Assembly (NCBI GenBank): GCA_026931325.1
Contig: JAIXLO010000140.1
Coordinates: 1 to 64,000, forward strand
From: Chitinophagales bacterium
GTDB lineage: Bacteria; Bacteroidota; Bacteroidia; Chitinophagales; Chitinophagaceae
Direction: 5' to 3'
Length of the DNA stretch: 64,000 bases
Below, in pieces: positions 17,661 through 28,252 of the stretch; within the stretch, counting starts at the first letter, position 1, and each line of letters starts with the position of its first letter. The position numbers and the translations under genes are program-made. The notes under the pieces were generated by a model. That model had not been told where the DNA came from. It searched no databases and saw only the letters and a program-made list of their open reading frames with translations.

Positions 17661-19352
17661 ATGATTTTATCAAATAAAAAAGGAGTTCAACACATTGTAG
17701 CAGCATTAGCTGAATTGGGTTTAAAGGAAATTATTATTACACCAGGTTCAAGAAATGCTCCTTTGGTTCTATCATTTAACAGACACAAAAACTTTTGCTG
17801 TACAAGTATTAGAGATGAAAGAAGTGCAGCATTTTTTGCATTAGGCAAAGCAATAGAATTAAAACAACCTGTTGCCATTTTATGCACAAGTGGTACAGCT
17901 GCTTTAAATTTTTCTCCTGCTATTGCAGAGGCATATTATCAAAAAATTCCTTTGATTGTTCTTACTACAGACAGACCAAAAGAATGGATTAATCAAGGTG
18001 ATGGGCAAACTATTCATCAATCCAACATCTACAAAAATTTTATTCAAAAAACTTATGACATTAGTGGAGATGCAGAAACTGAAAATGATATTTGGTACAT
18101 TGAAAGATGTTTAAGCGAAGGCTTTTCTATTGCAACAAATACTCAAAAAGGTCCTGTACATTTTAATATTTTTCTTAACGAACCTCTGTATCAAACCTTA
18201 GAAGTTAATCATATAAAAACAAAAGTTTTTAACACTGAAAAATTAAACTATCACTTACCAAAATTAACTTTAGAAAAATTTATCAAACAATTTTCTGAAA
18301 GTAAAAAAGTGATGATTTTGGTTGGGCAACATTTCTTACATAAACCACTAAATACTTTACTTTCAAAGTTGGCACAATTTGAAAATGTTGTTGTTTTAAC
18401 AGAATCAACTTCAAATATGCATCATCCATTATTTATTGAAAATATTGATAGGTGCATCACTGGCTTAAGTGAAGAAAACTTAAAAGAACTTTCACCAGAT
18501 TTATTAATAACTTTTGGCGGTGCAATAGTTTCTAAAAGAATTAAAACTTTATTAAGAAAACATAAGCCAGCACTTCATTGGAATATTGATGAGTATGATG
18601 CTACAATGGATACTTATCAATGCCTCACAAACGCCATTCAAACTTCTGCTTATAATTTTTTAGAACAGTTTTGTACAGATACTTTGCAATCAACTCAATC
18701 AAATTATCAAAAAAAATGGCAAGCATTGCAGCAACTAAAAAAGGAATTACATCAAACATTTTGTAATGAAGTAGCATACAGTGATTTTCTTGTATTTAAA
18801 AAAATATTTGAAAATTGTTCTTCCAACATTAGCTTACATATTGGCAATAGTTCTCCAATTCGTTATGCTCAATTATTTGATAACTCACACATTATAGAAA
18901 CATGGAGCAATAGAGGTACAAGTGGAATTGATGGTTGTTCAAGTACTACAATGGGTGCTGCTGTTGCATCTCCTAACAAACAATTTGTTTTAATTACAGG
19001 AGATGTTTCTTTTTATTACGACATCAATGCATTTTGGAATGAGCAAGAAATTAACAATTTGAATGTTATTTTAATAAACAATAGTGGTGGAGGAATTTTT
19101 AGAATTATTGAAGGACCAAATTCTATAGAAGAAAGAAGTGAGTTTTTAGAAACTGCTATGCAATCAAATGCAGAAAATATTGCAAAACATTTTCAATGGA
19201 ATTATTTATCAATCAAAAATGAAAATGAGTTAGATGAGAAATTAAAAATATTCTTTAGCTCATCTACTAAAAAATCTATTTTAGAAATTTTTACTGATGC
19301 TGCAATAAATCCAGTAGTTTTAGAAATGTATTGGAAATTTTTAAACAAATAA
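17661..19352 (+). CDS. menD: 2-succinyl-5-enolpyruvyl-6-hydroxy-3-cyclohexene-1-carboxylate synthase
   Basis: Thiamine-diphosphate enzyme that adds the succinyl semialdehyde unit from 2-oxoglutarate to isochorismate. The 563 residues include ITPGSRNAPL at the N-terminus, DERSAAFFALG, LCTSGTAALNF and TDRPKEW. The cofactor-binding part has RGTSGIDGCSST, GDVSFYYD and INNSGGGIFRI. Only six bases separate it from menB. Confidence 0.96.
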   Translation: MILSNKKGVQHIVAALAELGLKEIIITPGSRNAPLVLSFNRHKNFCCTSIRDERSAAFFALGKAIELKQPVAILCTSGTAALNFSPAIAEAYYQKIPLIVLTTDRPKEWINQGDGQTIHQSNIYKNFIQKTYDISGDAETENDIWYIERCLSEGFSIATNTQKGPVHFNIFLNEPLYQTLEVNHIKTKVFNTEKLNYHLPKLTLEKFIKQFSESKKVMILVGQHFLHKPLNTLLSKLAQFENVVVLTESTSNMHHPLFIENIDRCITGLSEENLKELSPDLLITFGGAIVSKRIKTLLRKHKPALHWNIDEYDATMDTYQCLTNAIQTSAYNFLEQFCTDTLQSTQSNYQKKWQALQQLKKELHQTFCNEVAYSDFLVFKKIFENCSSNISLHIGNSSPIRYAQLFDNSHIIETWSNRGTSGIDGCSSTTMGAAVASPNKQFVLITGDVSFYYDINAFWNEQEINNLNVILINNSGGGIFRIIEGPNSIEERSEFLETAMQSNAENIAKHFQWNYLSIKNENELDEKLKIFFSSSTKKSILEIFTDAAINPVVLEMYWKFLNK

Positions 19353-19358
19353 AATGAT

Positions 19359-20201
19359 ATGAATAACATTGCTTGGCAAACAATAAAAGAATATAGCGAC
19401 ATTACTTTTAAGCAATGTAATGGTGTAGCAAGAATCGCTTTTAATCGTCCAGAAGTAAGAAATGCTTTTCGCCCAGAAACTGTTTCTCAAATTTTAGAAG
19501 CATTAATTATTTGCCACGAATCTCAAGAGATTGGTGTGGTTTTAATTAGTGCCGAAGGTCCTTCTCTTAAAGATGGAGTATGGGCTTTTTGTTCTGGTGG
19601 CGATCAAAGAGTTCGTTCTAAAACAGGTTATAAAGGAGGCGATGGCATTAATAGATTTAATATTTTAGATGTACAACGACAAATTCGTTTTATGAATAAA
19701 GTAGTTATTGCTGTTGTACCAGGTTGGGCTGTTGGTGGTGGTCATAGTTTACATGTTGTTTGTGATTTAACTTTAGCAAGTAAAGAGAATGCTATTTTTA
19801 AACAAACAGATGTAAATGTTGCAAGTGTTGATGGAGGTTTTGGCTCTGCATATTTAGCAAGACAAGTTGGACAAAAACGTGCAAGAGAAATATTCTTTTT
19901 AGGTCGTTCTTATTCTGCACAAGAAGCTTATGAAATGGGAATGGTTAATGCAGTTGTACCTCATAATGAATTAGAGCAAACAGCTTATCAATGGGCACAA
20001 GAAATTTTATCTAAAAGTCCTACTGCAATTAAAATGACCAAGTTTGCATTTAACTTAATTGATGATGGTTTGATAGGACAACAAGTTTATGCAGGCGAAG
20101 CTACTCGTTTAATTTATGGTACAGATGAAGCAGAAGAAGGAAGAAATGCTTTTTTAGAAAAAAGAAAACCCAACTTTAAAAAATTTCCTAAATACCCATA
20201 A
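19359..20201 (+). CDS. menB: 1,4-dihydroxy-2-naphthoyl-CoA synthase
   Basis: Crotonase-fold enzyme that closes the naphthoquinone ring from o-succinylbenzoyl-CoA. The 280-residue protein has FNRPEVRNAFRPET near the N-terminus, the MenB-specific SGGDQRVRSKTGY, the oxyanion-hole segment PGWAVGGGHSLHVVCDLT, and the C-terminal EGRNAFLEKRKPNFKKFP. Third gene of the men operon, seven bases before menA. Confidence 0.96.
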   Translation: MNNIAWQTIKEYSDITFKQCNGVARIAFNRPEVRNAFRPETVSQILEALIICHESQEIGVVLISAEGPSLKDGVWAFCSGGDQRVRSKTGYKGGDGINRFNILDVQRQIRFMNKVVIAVVPGWAVGGGHSLHVVCDLTLASKENAIFKQTDVNVASVDGGFGSAYLARQVGQKRAREIFFLGRSYSAQEAYEMGMVNAVVPHNELEQTAYQWAQEILSKSPTAIKMTKFAFNLIDDGLIGQQVYAGEATRLIYGTDEAEEGRNAFLEKRKPNFKKFPKYP

Positions 20202-20208
20202 CATTTTT

Positions 20209-21111
20209 ATGGCATCAGTTTCTGCATGGCTACTTAGCTTTAGATTACATACATTGCCCTTATCATTTTCTTCTATTTTTGTAGGAAGTTTTTTGGCTGC
20301 ATACCACCATAGTTTTAATTGGCTAATATGTATTACTGCCATTTTCACTACACTATTCTTACAAATTTTAAGCAACTTAGCCAACGATTATGGTGATGCA
20401 GAAAGTGGCGTAGATAACCAAGAAAGAATTGGTCCAAAACGTAGTTTGCAAGCAGGTATTATTACAAAAAAGCAAATGAAATATGCTATCATTATTTTTA
20501 TTATACTGTCTTTAATATCTGGTATTACGCTAATTATTATTTCTACAAAAGAATTTATATCTACAAAATCAATACTTCTGTTTGTCATTGGCATAGCTGC
20601 AATAATGGCTGCTATAAAATATACTATGGGCAAAAATCCTTATGGCTATGCTGGTTTTGGTGATTTGTTTGTATTTATTTTTTTTGGATTGGTTGGTGTT
20701 TTAGGAACTTATTTTTTATACACCCATAAAATAAATTTAATAGAATTTTTACCCGCTATTTCTATTGGCTGTTTTAGTACTGGTGTTTTAAACCTAAATA
20801 ATTTAAGAGATAGAATAAATGATGCAGCTTTTGGCAAAAAAACTTTAGTAGTAAGAATGGGTTATCAAAAAGCAAAATATTACCATGCTATTTTATTAAT
20901 AATAGGTATGTTAAGTACAATATTTTATACATGGCATATTACTTCATCTCCAATTAAATGGTTGTTTATTATATCTTTTATTGGAATAATAAGAAGCATT
21001 ATGGTTGTTTTTAAAAATGATAATCCTACTTCATTATATCCTGAATTAAAATCATTATCATTAAGCACCTTAGTTTTTTCAATACTTTTTGGTATTGGGT
21101 TAATTTTTTAA
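20209..21111 (+). CDS. menA: 1,4-dihydroxy-2-naphthoate polyprenyltransferase
   Basis: Membrane prenyltransferase of the UbiA superfamily that joins the prenyl tail to dihydroxynaphthoate. The 300 residues form eight or so membrane segments. The two aspartate motifs are present: NDYGDAESGVDN, followed by RSLQAG, and NLRDRINDAAFGKKT. It starts seven bases after menB. A 144-base gap with a GC-rich hairpin then separates it from menC. Confidence 0.93.
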   Translation: MASVSAWLLSFRLHTLPLSFSSIFVGSFLAAYHHSFNWLICITAIFTTLFLQILSNLANDYGDAESGVDNQERIGPKRSLQAGIITKKQMKYAIIIFIILSLISGITLIIISTKEFISTKSILLFVIGIAAIMAAIKYTMGKNPYGYAGFGDLFVFIFFGLVGVLGTYFLYTHKINLIEFLPAISIGCFSTGVLNLNNLRDRINDAAFGKKTLVVRMGYQKAKYYHAILLIIGMLSTIFYTWHITSSPIKWLFIISFIGIIRSIMVVFKNDNPTSLYPELKSLSLSTLVFSILFGIGLIF

Positions 21112-21128
21112 TTTTTTTCCGAGAGTTT

Positions 21129-21155
21129 TCTCCCCTTCTTTGAAGGGGTAGGGAT
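21129..21155 (+). repeat. GC-rich hairpin repeat, copy between menA and menC
   Basis: CCCCTTC (21132-21138) pairs perfectly with GAAGGGG (21142-21148) around TTT, followed by TAGGGATAG. The run of C and G stands out in AT-rich sequence and resembles the ends of the leuS insertion (31252-31285 and 31656-31685). It could also work as a partial terminator inside the men operon. Confidence 0.6.
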
Positions 21156-21255
21156 AGTTTTGTAAAAACTAAACTCTAAAATCTAAAAACTAATATCTTC
21201 TTCTTATACATCTACTCATTAACCTGTTGATATATTAATTTTGTTGCTTTATTAT

Positions 21256-22296
21256 ATGAAAGCATACTTCAAAAAATATACTTTACAATTTAAGCAACCA
21301 AGTGGTACTTCTCGTGGTGTATTGCACACAAAAGATACTTATTTTATTTTCTTACAGCATAATAATAAAACAGCTATTGGCGAGTGTAACAGATTTGTAA
21401 ATCTTTCTTATGATGATAAACCAAACTATGAAGAAAAATTGCAAGAAGTGTGTAAAAGATTACCCAATGAAAAAGAAAATATTTTACAGGAATTAAAAGA
21501 ATATCCATCTATTTATTTTGGTGTAGAAATGTTGTTGAAAGATTTTGAAAATGGATGTGAAAGAATTTTATTCCCTGAAGTAATAAATGAAGATGGTTTT
21601 CATATTCCTATAAATGCTCTTATTTGGATGGGTTCTAAATCATCAATGCAAAAACAAATTGCAGATAAATTAAAAATAGGTTATACATCTATAAAACTAA
21701 AAATTGGGGCAATAGATTTTGAAACAGAATTGGATTTAATAAAATTTATTCGTAAACAATTTAATGTTAATGAAGTTGAAATAAGATTAGATGCAAATGG
21801 TGCTTACACATTTAATGATGCAAAAGAAAAATTACAACAACTTGCAGCATTTCATATATCATATATAGAGCAACCAATTAAAGCTGGTCAATGGCAAGAA
21901 ATGGCTGCCTTATGTGAATCAACTCCTATAAAAATTGCATTAGATGAAGAACTAATCGGTGTAATAGAAACACAACAAAAAGAAAATTTAATAAACACTA
22001 TTCAGCCACAATTATTAATCTTAAAACCTGCATTAATTGGAGGTTTTAATGGAACAAATCAGTGGAAAAGTTTAATAGAAAAAATTAATGGTTCTTGGGT
22101 TATCACTTCTGCATTAGAAAGTAATATTGGGTTAAATGCTATTGCACAATACACAGCTTTGGGTTATACTTCTTTTGCACAAGGTTTAGGCACAGGACAA
22201 TTATACACTAACAATATTCCATCTCCTTACACTACTGATGTAAATGGATTGCACTATAACAAAAACAAAAATTGGGATGTAAGTTTGCTGCAATGA
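21256..22296 (+). CDS. menC: o-succinylbenzoate synthase
   Basis: Enolase-superfamily enzyme that dehydrates the MenH product to o-succinylbenzoate. I chose ATG 21256, which gives MKAYFKKYTLQFKQPSGTSRGVL; an upstream TTG adds five residues. The 346-residue protein has KLKIG with the catalytic lysine, VEIRLDANGAY with the first metal ligand, SYIEQPI with the second, and ALDEELIG with the third. LILKPALIGG carries the second lysine. Its stop overlaps the menE start (ATGA), indicating translational coupling. Confidence 0.92.
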   Translation: MKAYFKKYTLQFKQPSGTSRGVLHTKDTYFIFLQHNNKTAIGECNRFVNLSYDDKPNYEEKLQEVCKRLPNEKENILQELKEYPSIYFGVEMLLKDFENGCERILFPEVINEDGFHIPINALIWMGSKSSMQKQIADKLKIGYTSIKLKIGAIDFETELDLIKFIRKQFNVNEVEIRLDANGAYTFNDAKEKLQQLAAFHISYIEQPIKAGQWQEMAALCESTPIKIALDEELIGVIETQQKENLINTIQPQLLILKPALIGGFNGTNQWKSLIEKINGSWVITSALESNIGLNAIAQYTALGYTSFAQGLGTGQLYTNNIPSPYTTDVNGLHYNKNKNWDVSLLQ

Positions 22297-23366
22297 ATTT
22301 TAAAAACTATACAACATTAACTATTAATGACAACCAATTACAAGGCAATGTAATAGTTGATTTTTGTTTTCAACAACAAGAAGAATATTTTAAAGCTATT
22401 GGTTTGTTTATACAAGAATGGTTGAACGATTCACCTACGATTACTTTACAAACAAGTGGTTCTACAGGCAATCCAAAATTGATAGAAGTATTGAAAGAAC
22501 AAATGCTGGCAAGTGCTGCAATGACTGCAAAATATTTTCAATTTCAAAAAAATCAAACAGCATTACTTTGTTTACCTACTCAATATATTGCTGCAAAAAT
22601 GATGATTGTAAGAGCATTGTATAGTCAGTTAAATTTAATTTGTATAAAGCCCTCATCAAATCCTTTACAAAATTTACCAAAAAATAAAATAATAGATTTT
22701 GCACCATTAACACCCATGCAATTAAATAATGTAAGCAACACTATTGGTGTCAAAAAAATTTTATTAGGTGGTGCAACTATAAGCAAGGAGTTAGAAAAAA
22801 AATTACAAAATTTTTCAGCAGAAGTGTATCATAGTTATGGTATGACAGAAACATTAAGTCATATTGCTATTAGAAAATTAAATGGAAAAAATGTATCTAA
22901 TTATTTTAAAGCATTAGATGGGGTAAGTTTTACAAAAGATGAAAGAGATTGTTTAATTATTAAAGTTTCTTTTTTATCATCAGCAATCATTACTAATGAT
23001 GTAATTGATTTGAAGGATGAACACACATTTATTTGGAAAGGCAGATGGGATAATGTTATTAATAGTGGAGGAGTAAAATTATTTCCTGAACAAATAGAGC
23101 AACAACTTCATCAATTTATAAAAGATTTATTTTTTGTTTTTGGAAAAAATGATGCGTTGTTAGGGGAAAAACTTTGTTTAGTAATTGAAGCAGAAAAATA
23201 TTCAACAGAAAAATTAAATATGTTGCAAGAAAATATTCAAACCGCATTAAAGAAATACGAGCAACCCAAAGAAATTTTTTTTATTAAACATTTTCCTAAA
23301 ACAGCTTCAGAAAAAATTCAAAGAAGTAACGTTATAGCATTATTGAAGAATAATACTACATTATAA
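22293..23366 (+). CDS. menE: o-succinylbenzoate-CoA ligase
   Basis: Adenylate-forming enzyme that activates o-succinylbenzoate with ATP and CoA. The start at 22293 overlaps the menC stop by four bases (ATGA). The 357-residue protein is short for the family but holds the P-loop TSGSTGNPK, YGMTETLSH, the hinge region GRWDNVINSGGVKLFPEQIE and the C-terminal lysine in KTASEKIQR. Last gene of the men operon. MenH and the final methyltransferase are not in this window. Confidence 0.92.
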   Translation: MNFKNYTTLTINDNQLQGNVIVDFCFQQQEEYFKAIGLFIQEWLNDSPTITLQTSGSTGNPKLIEVLKEQMLASAAMTAKYFQFQKNQTALLCLPTQYIAAKMMIVRALYSQLNLICIKPSSNPLQNLPKNKIIDFAPLTPMQLNNVSNTIGVKKILLGGATISKELEKKLQNFSAEVYHSYGMTETLSHIAIRKLNGKNVSNYFKALDGVSFTKDERDCLIIKVSFLSSAIITNDVIDLKDEHTFIWKGRWDNVINSGGVKLFPEQIEQQLHQFIKDLFFVFGKNDALLGEKLCLVIEAEKYSTEKLNMLQENIQTALKKYEQPKEIFFIKHFPKTASEKIQRSNVIALLKNNTTL

Positions 23367-23459
23367 TTTCATTTCTTTGTGATTACTTTAATATTCTTGT
23401 AAAAGAATTTTTATTCCATAAATTTATTGATACTTTTAAACAAATTTTTTTTGATAAAT

Positions 23460-24410
23460 ATGAATACAAAACCAACAATTAGTTATGCAAATCAGCTTGC
23501 TATTTTATTAGGATTAATAGGCGTTGCATTTATTGTAGCTTCTTTAGCTGCAGCAGGTATGTGGGTTGTTCTTACAGGTAAAAGTCTTTTTGCAATGGAA
23601 AAAGATATGCTAAATCCTGCTTTTGCAAATGCAGCAAAATGGGTACAATTAATAGCAGCATTTATTATGTTTTTTGTTCCTGCAGTTGTTTTTGCAAGAA
23701 TTGTTAATCGTAAACCTTTAGAACAATTAGGTTATACATCTTTAATAAGTGGCAAACAATTTTTTTTAGTGATTTGTATTGCTCTTACTGCAATGGCTTT
23801 AAGTGGGGCTTTAGGCACATTAAATGAAATGATTCCAATACCAGCAAGCTGGACAGCTAAATTTAAAAAGGCAGAAGAGGCTTATAACCAACAAGTAATG
23901 ACTATTGCTAAAATGAGTAATTGGAAAGAGTATGTTTTTTCATTAGTTGTTATGGCACTTGCACCAGCAATATTTGAAGAAACTTTGTTTAGAGGGGCTA
24001 TACAAAGATTGATGCATAATTGGCTTAAAAATATGTGGGTAGCAATTATTATTACTTCTATTATTTTTAGTTTAGTGCATTTAAGTTATTATGGTTTTTT
24101 AGCAAGAACTGCATTAGGAATTATTTTAGGACTAATTTTTTATTATAGTAGAAACATTTGGCTGAATATTTTAGCTCATTTTTTTAATAATGCAGTAGCT
24201 GTTTCTATATTATACAGATTTGGTAGTAAAGGAGGAAATCCAGAAAAAGCTATGAATGATAATTTTCCTTTAGTGTATGGATTAATAGCCCTTGCAGTTA
24301 TTATACTATTGATAAGATTGTTTAGAAAAGAAAGTAATTTTATTGGTGCAAATAATTTGCCTGATGGTTCTCCTGAAACTATTAAAAGTAATAATCCTTT
24401 TGAGCAATGA
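23460..24410 (+). CDS. CPBP-family intramembrane glutamic endopeptidase
   Basis: Membrane protease of the CAAX-processing/bacteriocin-processing (Rce1-like) family, 316 residues. I chose ATG 23460; an earlier in-frame start adds 11 residues. About eight membrane segments are visible. The catalytic motifs are EETLFRGAIQR (EExxxR) at about 180, FSLVHLSYYG with the second-motif histidine, and NILAHFFNNA with the third. Bacteroidota substrates are unknown. It overlaps the next gene by four bases. Confidence 0.88.
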   Translation: MNTKPTISYANQLAILLGLIGVAFIVASLAAAGMWVVLTGKSLFAMEKDMLNPAFANAAKWVQLIAAFIMFFVPAVVFARIVNRKPLEQLGYTSLISGKQFFLVICIALTAMALSGALGTLNEMIPIPASWTAKFKKAEEAYNQQVMTIAKMSNWKEYVFSLVVMALAPAIFEETLFRGAIQRLMHNWLKNMWVAIIITSIIFSLVHLSYYGFLARTALGIILGLIFYYSRNIWLNILAHFFNNAVAVSILYRFGSKGGNPEKAMNDNFPLVYGLIALAVIILLIRLFRKESNFIGANNLPDGSPETIKSNNPFEQ

Positions 24411-24613
24411 AAAATTGGTTTTTATTATATAGTACAAAAAATATAATGGAAGCAAGTATTATACAAGGTATGTTGGAGGAAAATCAAATACCTGTACAAA
24501 TATTGAACAAGTTAGATAGTAGCTATCCTGTTTTTGGAGATATTGAATTGTACGTTCCAATTCATTTAAAAGAATTAGCACAAACTCTTTTACAAAAAGG
24601 ATTGCTGAATTAA
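24407..24613 (+). CDS. DUF2007 small protein
   Basis: A 68-residue protein with the DUF2007 pattern: a beta strand, a helix IMEASIIQGMLEENQIP, then QILNKLDS and a final ELYVPIHLKELAQTLL. The family is ferredoxin-fold-like and often labelled as a putative signal-transducing protein without experimental support. Its ATG overlaps the CPBP stop (ATGA), so the two are translated together. Confidence 0.8.
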   Translation: MKNWFLLYSTKNIMEASIIQGMLEENQIPVQILNKLDSSYPVFGDIELYVPIHLKELAQTLLQKGLLN

Positions 24614-24676
24614 TATCAATTATTTTTCAGAGAAAAAATTCAATAACTTATTAAATACAAAAGTATTTTGTTGATT

Positions 24677-26317
24677 TTATTTATTCATACTTGCTAAAAA
24701 CTCTTCATTATCCTTAGTCCCTCTCATTCTTTTTAAAAGGTCATTCATAGCTTCTTCACTATTCATGTCATTGATATAAAGTCGTAAAATATTCATACGC
24801 TTTAGAACATCTTCAGATAATAATAAGTCATCTCTACGAGTAGATGAAGAAACTAAATCAATAGCAGGATAAATACGTTTATTAGCAAGTCTTCTATCAA
24901 GTTGCAATTCCATATTTCCTGTTCCTTTAAATTCTTCAAAAATTACTTCATCCATTTTGCTGCCAGTTTCTATTAATGCAGTAGCAAGAATGGTTAATGA
25001 GCCACCATTTTCTATTTTACGAGCAGCACCAAAAAATTGTTTTGGTTTTTGCATTGCATTAGCTTCAACACCACCACTTAAAACTTTACCACTACTTGGG
25101 GCAACTGTATTGTGTGCACGTGCCAAACGTGTAATGCTATCTAATAAAATTACAACATCATGTCCACTTTCTACCAAACGTTTTGCTTTTTGTAAAGCAA
25201 TAGTAGAAACCTTTACATGTTTTTCTGCTGGTTCATCAAATGTAGAAGCAATTACTTCTGCTTTTACACTACGTTCCATATCTGTTACTTCTTCTGGTCT
25301 TTCATCAATTAATACAACCATTAAATAACATTCAGGATGATTGGCTGCAATGGCATTAGCTACTTCTTTTAACAACATTGTTTTACCAACTTTTGGTTGA
25401 GCCACAATTAAACCACGTTGTCCCTTACCTATTGGTGTAAACAAGTCCATCATTCTTGTACTATAATTTGTAGGACTTGTAAACAGATTTAATTTTTCGT
25501 AAGGAAACAATGGAGTTAAATAATCAAAAGGGATTCTATCTCTAATCTCATCTGGTTTTTTATTATTAATAGTATCTACTTTTAATAAAGCAAAATATTT
25601 TTCTCCTTCTTTAGGAGGACGAATAGAACCTGTAACTGTATCACCTGTTTTTAATCCAAATAATTTTATTTGAGAAGGAGAAACATAAATATCATCAGGC
25701 GATGAAAGGTAATTATAATCACTACTACGCAAAAAGCCATAACCATCTGGCATCATTTCTAAAACACCTTCACTGGTAATTACTCCATCAAATTCTATAT
25801 TAAAAACTGGTTCTCTTTTTTGTTGCTGATAGTGAGGTTTGTGTTGTGTTGCTTGTTGTGATTGAACAATTTGTTCAGTATTTTCAATTTCTTCTTCTGA
25901 TATAATATCATCAGTTCCTGTAGCCATTAATATTTGTTCTGCTAATTTATCTAATGAGCCATCAGAAGAAGCTACTTCTTTTTCGTTTTCTTCAACTTCT
26001 TTTTCTTTTGTTTTAGTAGATTCTGTTTTTGCTTTCTTTATTTTTGAAGCAGTTTTCTTTTCTGCAACTTTAGGTGCTTCTTGTATTACCTCAGCCTCTT
26101 CTGTAATATTTGCAGTTGATGCTTTTACAGTTTTCTTTATTTTAGCTCTTTTTGCTTTAGATTCTTTAGTTTCACTGGCTTTTACTGCTTGATTATCTAA
26201 TATTTTATAAATAAGCTCTTGCTTATCTAATTTTTTTGTATTGCTTATTTTTAAGTCTTCTGCTATATCCAATAATTCAGGTAATAGCATGTCGTTTAGT
26301 TGCAAAATGTCGTACAT
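24677..26317 (-). CDS. rho: transcription termination factor Rho
   Basis: Hexameric RNA helicase that ends untranslated transcripts. The 546-residue protein has an N-terminal Rho helix domain ([30 protein letters not shown], residues 12-41), then a long low-complexity region of K, E, T and Q (about 45-170), the RNA-binding cold-shock-like domain ([20 protein letters not shown]), and the ATPase core. The P-loop AQPKVGKT is at about 305-312, and [12 protein letters not shown] and [13 protein letters not shown] follow. The insertion between the first two domains makes it longer than the roughly 420 residues of E. coli Rho. Confidence 0.97.
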   Translation of the reverse strand: MYDILQLNDMLLPELLDIAEDLKISNTKKLDKQELIYKILDNQAVKASETKESKAKRAKIKKTVKASTANITEEAEVIQEAPKVAEKKTASKIKKAKTESTKTKEKEVEENEKEVASSDGSLDKLAEQILMATGTDDIISEEEIENTEQIVQSQQATQHKPHYQQQKREPVFNIEFDGVITSEGVLEMMPDGYGFLRSSDYNYLSSPDDIYVSPSQIKLFGLKTGDTVTGSIRPPKEGEKYFALLKVDTINNKKPDEIRDRIPFDYLTPLFPYEKLNLFTSPTNYSTRMMDLFTPIGKGQRGLIVAQPKVGKTMLLKEVANAIAANHPECYLMVVLIDERPEEVTDMERSVKAEVIASTFDEPAEKHVKVSTIALQKAKRLVESGHDVVILLDSITRLARAHNTVAPSSGKVLSGGVEANAMQKPKQFFGAARKIENGGSLTILATALIETGSKMDEVIFEEFKGTGNMELQLDRRLANKRIYPAIDLVSSSTRRDDLLLSEDVLKRMNILRLYINDMNSEEAMNDLLKRMRGTKDNEEFLASMNK

Positions 26318-26535
26318 AGATAGACGTTAAATGATAAAATGAGGGATATTAAAAATATTTTGTTTCAATAACTAAAATAAACAAGTTAAAATAAAAATTG
26401 ATTGTGCTGATATTTTGGAAAAAATAAAAACTGATGTGTTTGGAGATAATTTCTAAGAACCAATCAGCTCTTTCCGATCAAGTAGAAAGGTTTTTGAAAA
26501 AAAAATATTTTTTTTAAAATGTCTTTTTTGAGCAG

Positions 26536-26567
26536 TTAAATATAAATCTTTGTCAGGCTTATATTTG
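26536..26567 (+). promoter_or_regulatory. promoter of asnS
   Basis: TATATTTG (26560-26567) matches the -7 consensus, with TTA 21 bases upstream (26536-26538), the same geometry as the S10 operon promoter. The gap between divergent rho and asnS (26318-26684) also holds an imperfect stem CTTTC/GAAAG at about 26470-26490, followed by T and A runs; whether that belongs to a rho leader cannot be judged. No other gene is seen in this gap. Confidence 0.55.
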
Positions 26568-26684
26568 CCAACCACAATAGTTGATGTTTATTTTATTTTA
26601 TAAAGAGTAATTGCAATAATAAACATCAATTTTTTAAGAAGAAATTTTTAGACTAAAGTTAATGTGGATTTAAAATAATATAAC

Positions 26685-28136
26685 ATGTTTAATAATCGTA
26701 TTAAAATAAAAGAATTACTACAATCAGAAGCTAAAGGACAAGAAGTAATTGTGATGGGTTGGGTAAGAACTTTTCGTAATAACCAATTTATTGCTTTAAA
26801 TGATGGTAGTACAAATAATAATTTACAAATTGTAGTAGAATTAGGTTTATTAAATGATACAACTTTAAAACGTATTACTACTGGAGCAGCTTTAAGGGTT
26901 AAAGGAAACATTATTCCAAGTTTAGGTAAAGGGCAAAAAGTAGAATTAAAAGCAACAAACATTGAAATTTTAGGAGATTGTGATGCAGAAAAATATCCTT
27001 TACAACCTAAAAAACACAGTCTTGAATTTTTAAGAGAAATTGCACACCTACGTTTTAGAACAAATACTTTTGGTGCAGTATTTCGTGTAAGACATGCACT
27101 TGCTTTTGCTATACATCAATTCTTTCATCAAAAAGGTTTTTTATACATTCATACACCTATAATTACTGCAAGTGATGCAGAAGGTGCAGGCGAAACTTTT
27201 AGAGTAACTACTTTACCATTAGACGGTACTGCTCCAAAAAATGATGATGGTAGTATTAATTTTTCAGAAGACTTTTTTGGCAAAAGCACCAACCTTACTG
27301 TTAGTGGACAATTAGAAGGGGAATTAGCAGCTACTGCATTTTCAGATATCTACACTTTTGGCCCAACTTTTAGAGCAGAAAACAGCAATACAACAAGGCA
27401 CTTAGCAGAATTTTGGATGATAGAGCCAGAAATGGCTTTTTATGATATTGAAGATAATATGAATTTGGCTGAAGAGTTTATTCAATATATTATTCGTTTT
27501 GTAATGCAGAATAATAAGGAAGACTTAGAATTTTTAGATGCTCGTTTAGCAGAAGAAGAAAAACAAAAGCCTCAAAACGAAAGACAAGAATTTGGGTTAA
27601 TAGATAAATTAAAATTTGTTATAGAAAATAATTTTGAACGTATTACTTATACCGAAGCAATAGACATTTTATTAAATAGTCCTGCATACAAGAAAAAGAA
27701 ATTTAAGTATGATGTAAAATGGGGTATTGATATGCAAAGTGAACACGAAAGATATTTAGTAGAAAAGCATTTTAAAAAACCAGTTATTGTAAGAAATTAT
27801 CCAGCTGCCATCAAAGCATTTTATATGAGAATGAATGAAGGTTGTGAAGAAGGTAAAGAAACTGTTGCAGCAATGGATATTTTAGCACCTGGTATTGGAG
27901 AAATTGTAGGAGGAAGCCAAAGAGAAGAAAGATATGATGTACTAATTAATAGAATGAAGCAATTTAATATTCCTATAGAAGAAATGAATTGGTATTTAGA
28001 TACAAGACGTTTTGGCTCTGTACCACATGCAGGCTTTGGTTTAGGCTTTGAACGTATGGTACAATTTGTAACAGGTATGAGCAATATTAGAGATGTTATA
28101 CCTTTTGCAAGAACTCCAAAAAATTGTGAATTCTAA
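26685..28136 (+). CDS. asnS: asparaginyl-tRNA synthetase
   Basis: Class IIb synthetase that charges tRNA-Asn. The 483 residues comprise an N-terminal OB fold ([20 protein letters not shown]) and a catalytic core with the class II motif 2 region ([22 protein letters not shown]) and motif 3 ([12 protein letters not shown]). Single gene with its own promoter about 120 bases upstream. Confidence 0.97.
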   Translation: MFNNRIKIKELLQSEAKGQEVIVMGWVRTFRNNQFIALNDGSTNNNLQIVVELGLLNDTTLKRITTGAALRVKGNIIPSLGKGQKVELKATNIEILGDCDAEKYPLQPKKHSLEFLREIAHLRFRTNTFGAVFRVRHALAFAIHQFFHQKGFLYIHTPIITASDAEGAGETFRVTTLPLDGTAPKNDDGSINFSEDFFGKSTNLTVSGQLEGELAATAFSDIYTFGPTFRAENSNTTRHLAEFWMIEPEMAFYDIEDNMNLAEEFIQYIIRFVMQNNKEDLEFLDARLAEEEKQKPQNERQEFGLIDKLKFVIENNFERITYTEAIDILLNSPAYKKKKFKYDVKWGIDMQSEHERYLVEKHFKKPVIVRNYPAAIKAFYMRMNEGCEEGKETVAAMDILAPGIGEIVGGSQREERYDVLINRMKQFNIPIEEMNWYLDTRRFGSVPHAGFGLGFERMVQFVTGMSNIRDVIPFARTPKNCEF

Positions 28137-28252
28137 AACCCTACTTAAAATTTTTATTTCTTTTTTAGAAAGAAGTTGTATAAAACACACATTGATTTTT
28201 CTTACCTTTACTTTTATACTAAAGAGTATTTATACACTTTAAATTTTATAGT

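Noticed and set aside
23393..23415. Terminator after menE
   Set aside because: ATTCTT/AAGAAT with a T-rich tail is too short and AT-rich to support a call.
24653..24668. Terminator between the DUF2007 gene and rho
   Set aside because: AAATAC/GTATTT is only six AT-rich pairs and could arise by chance.
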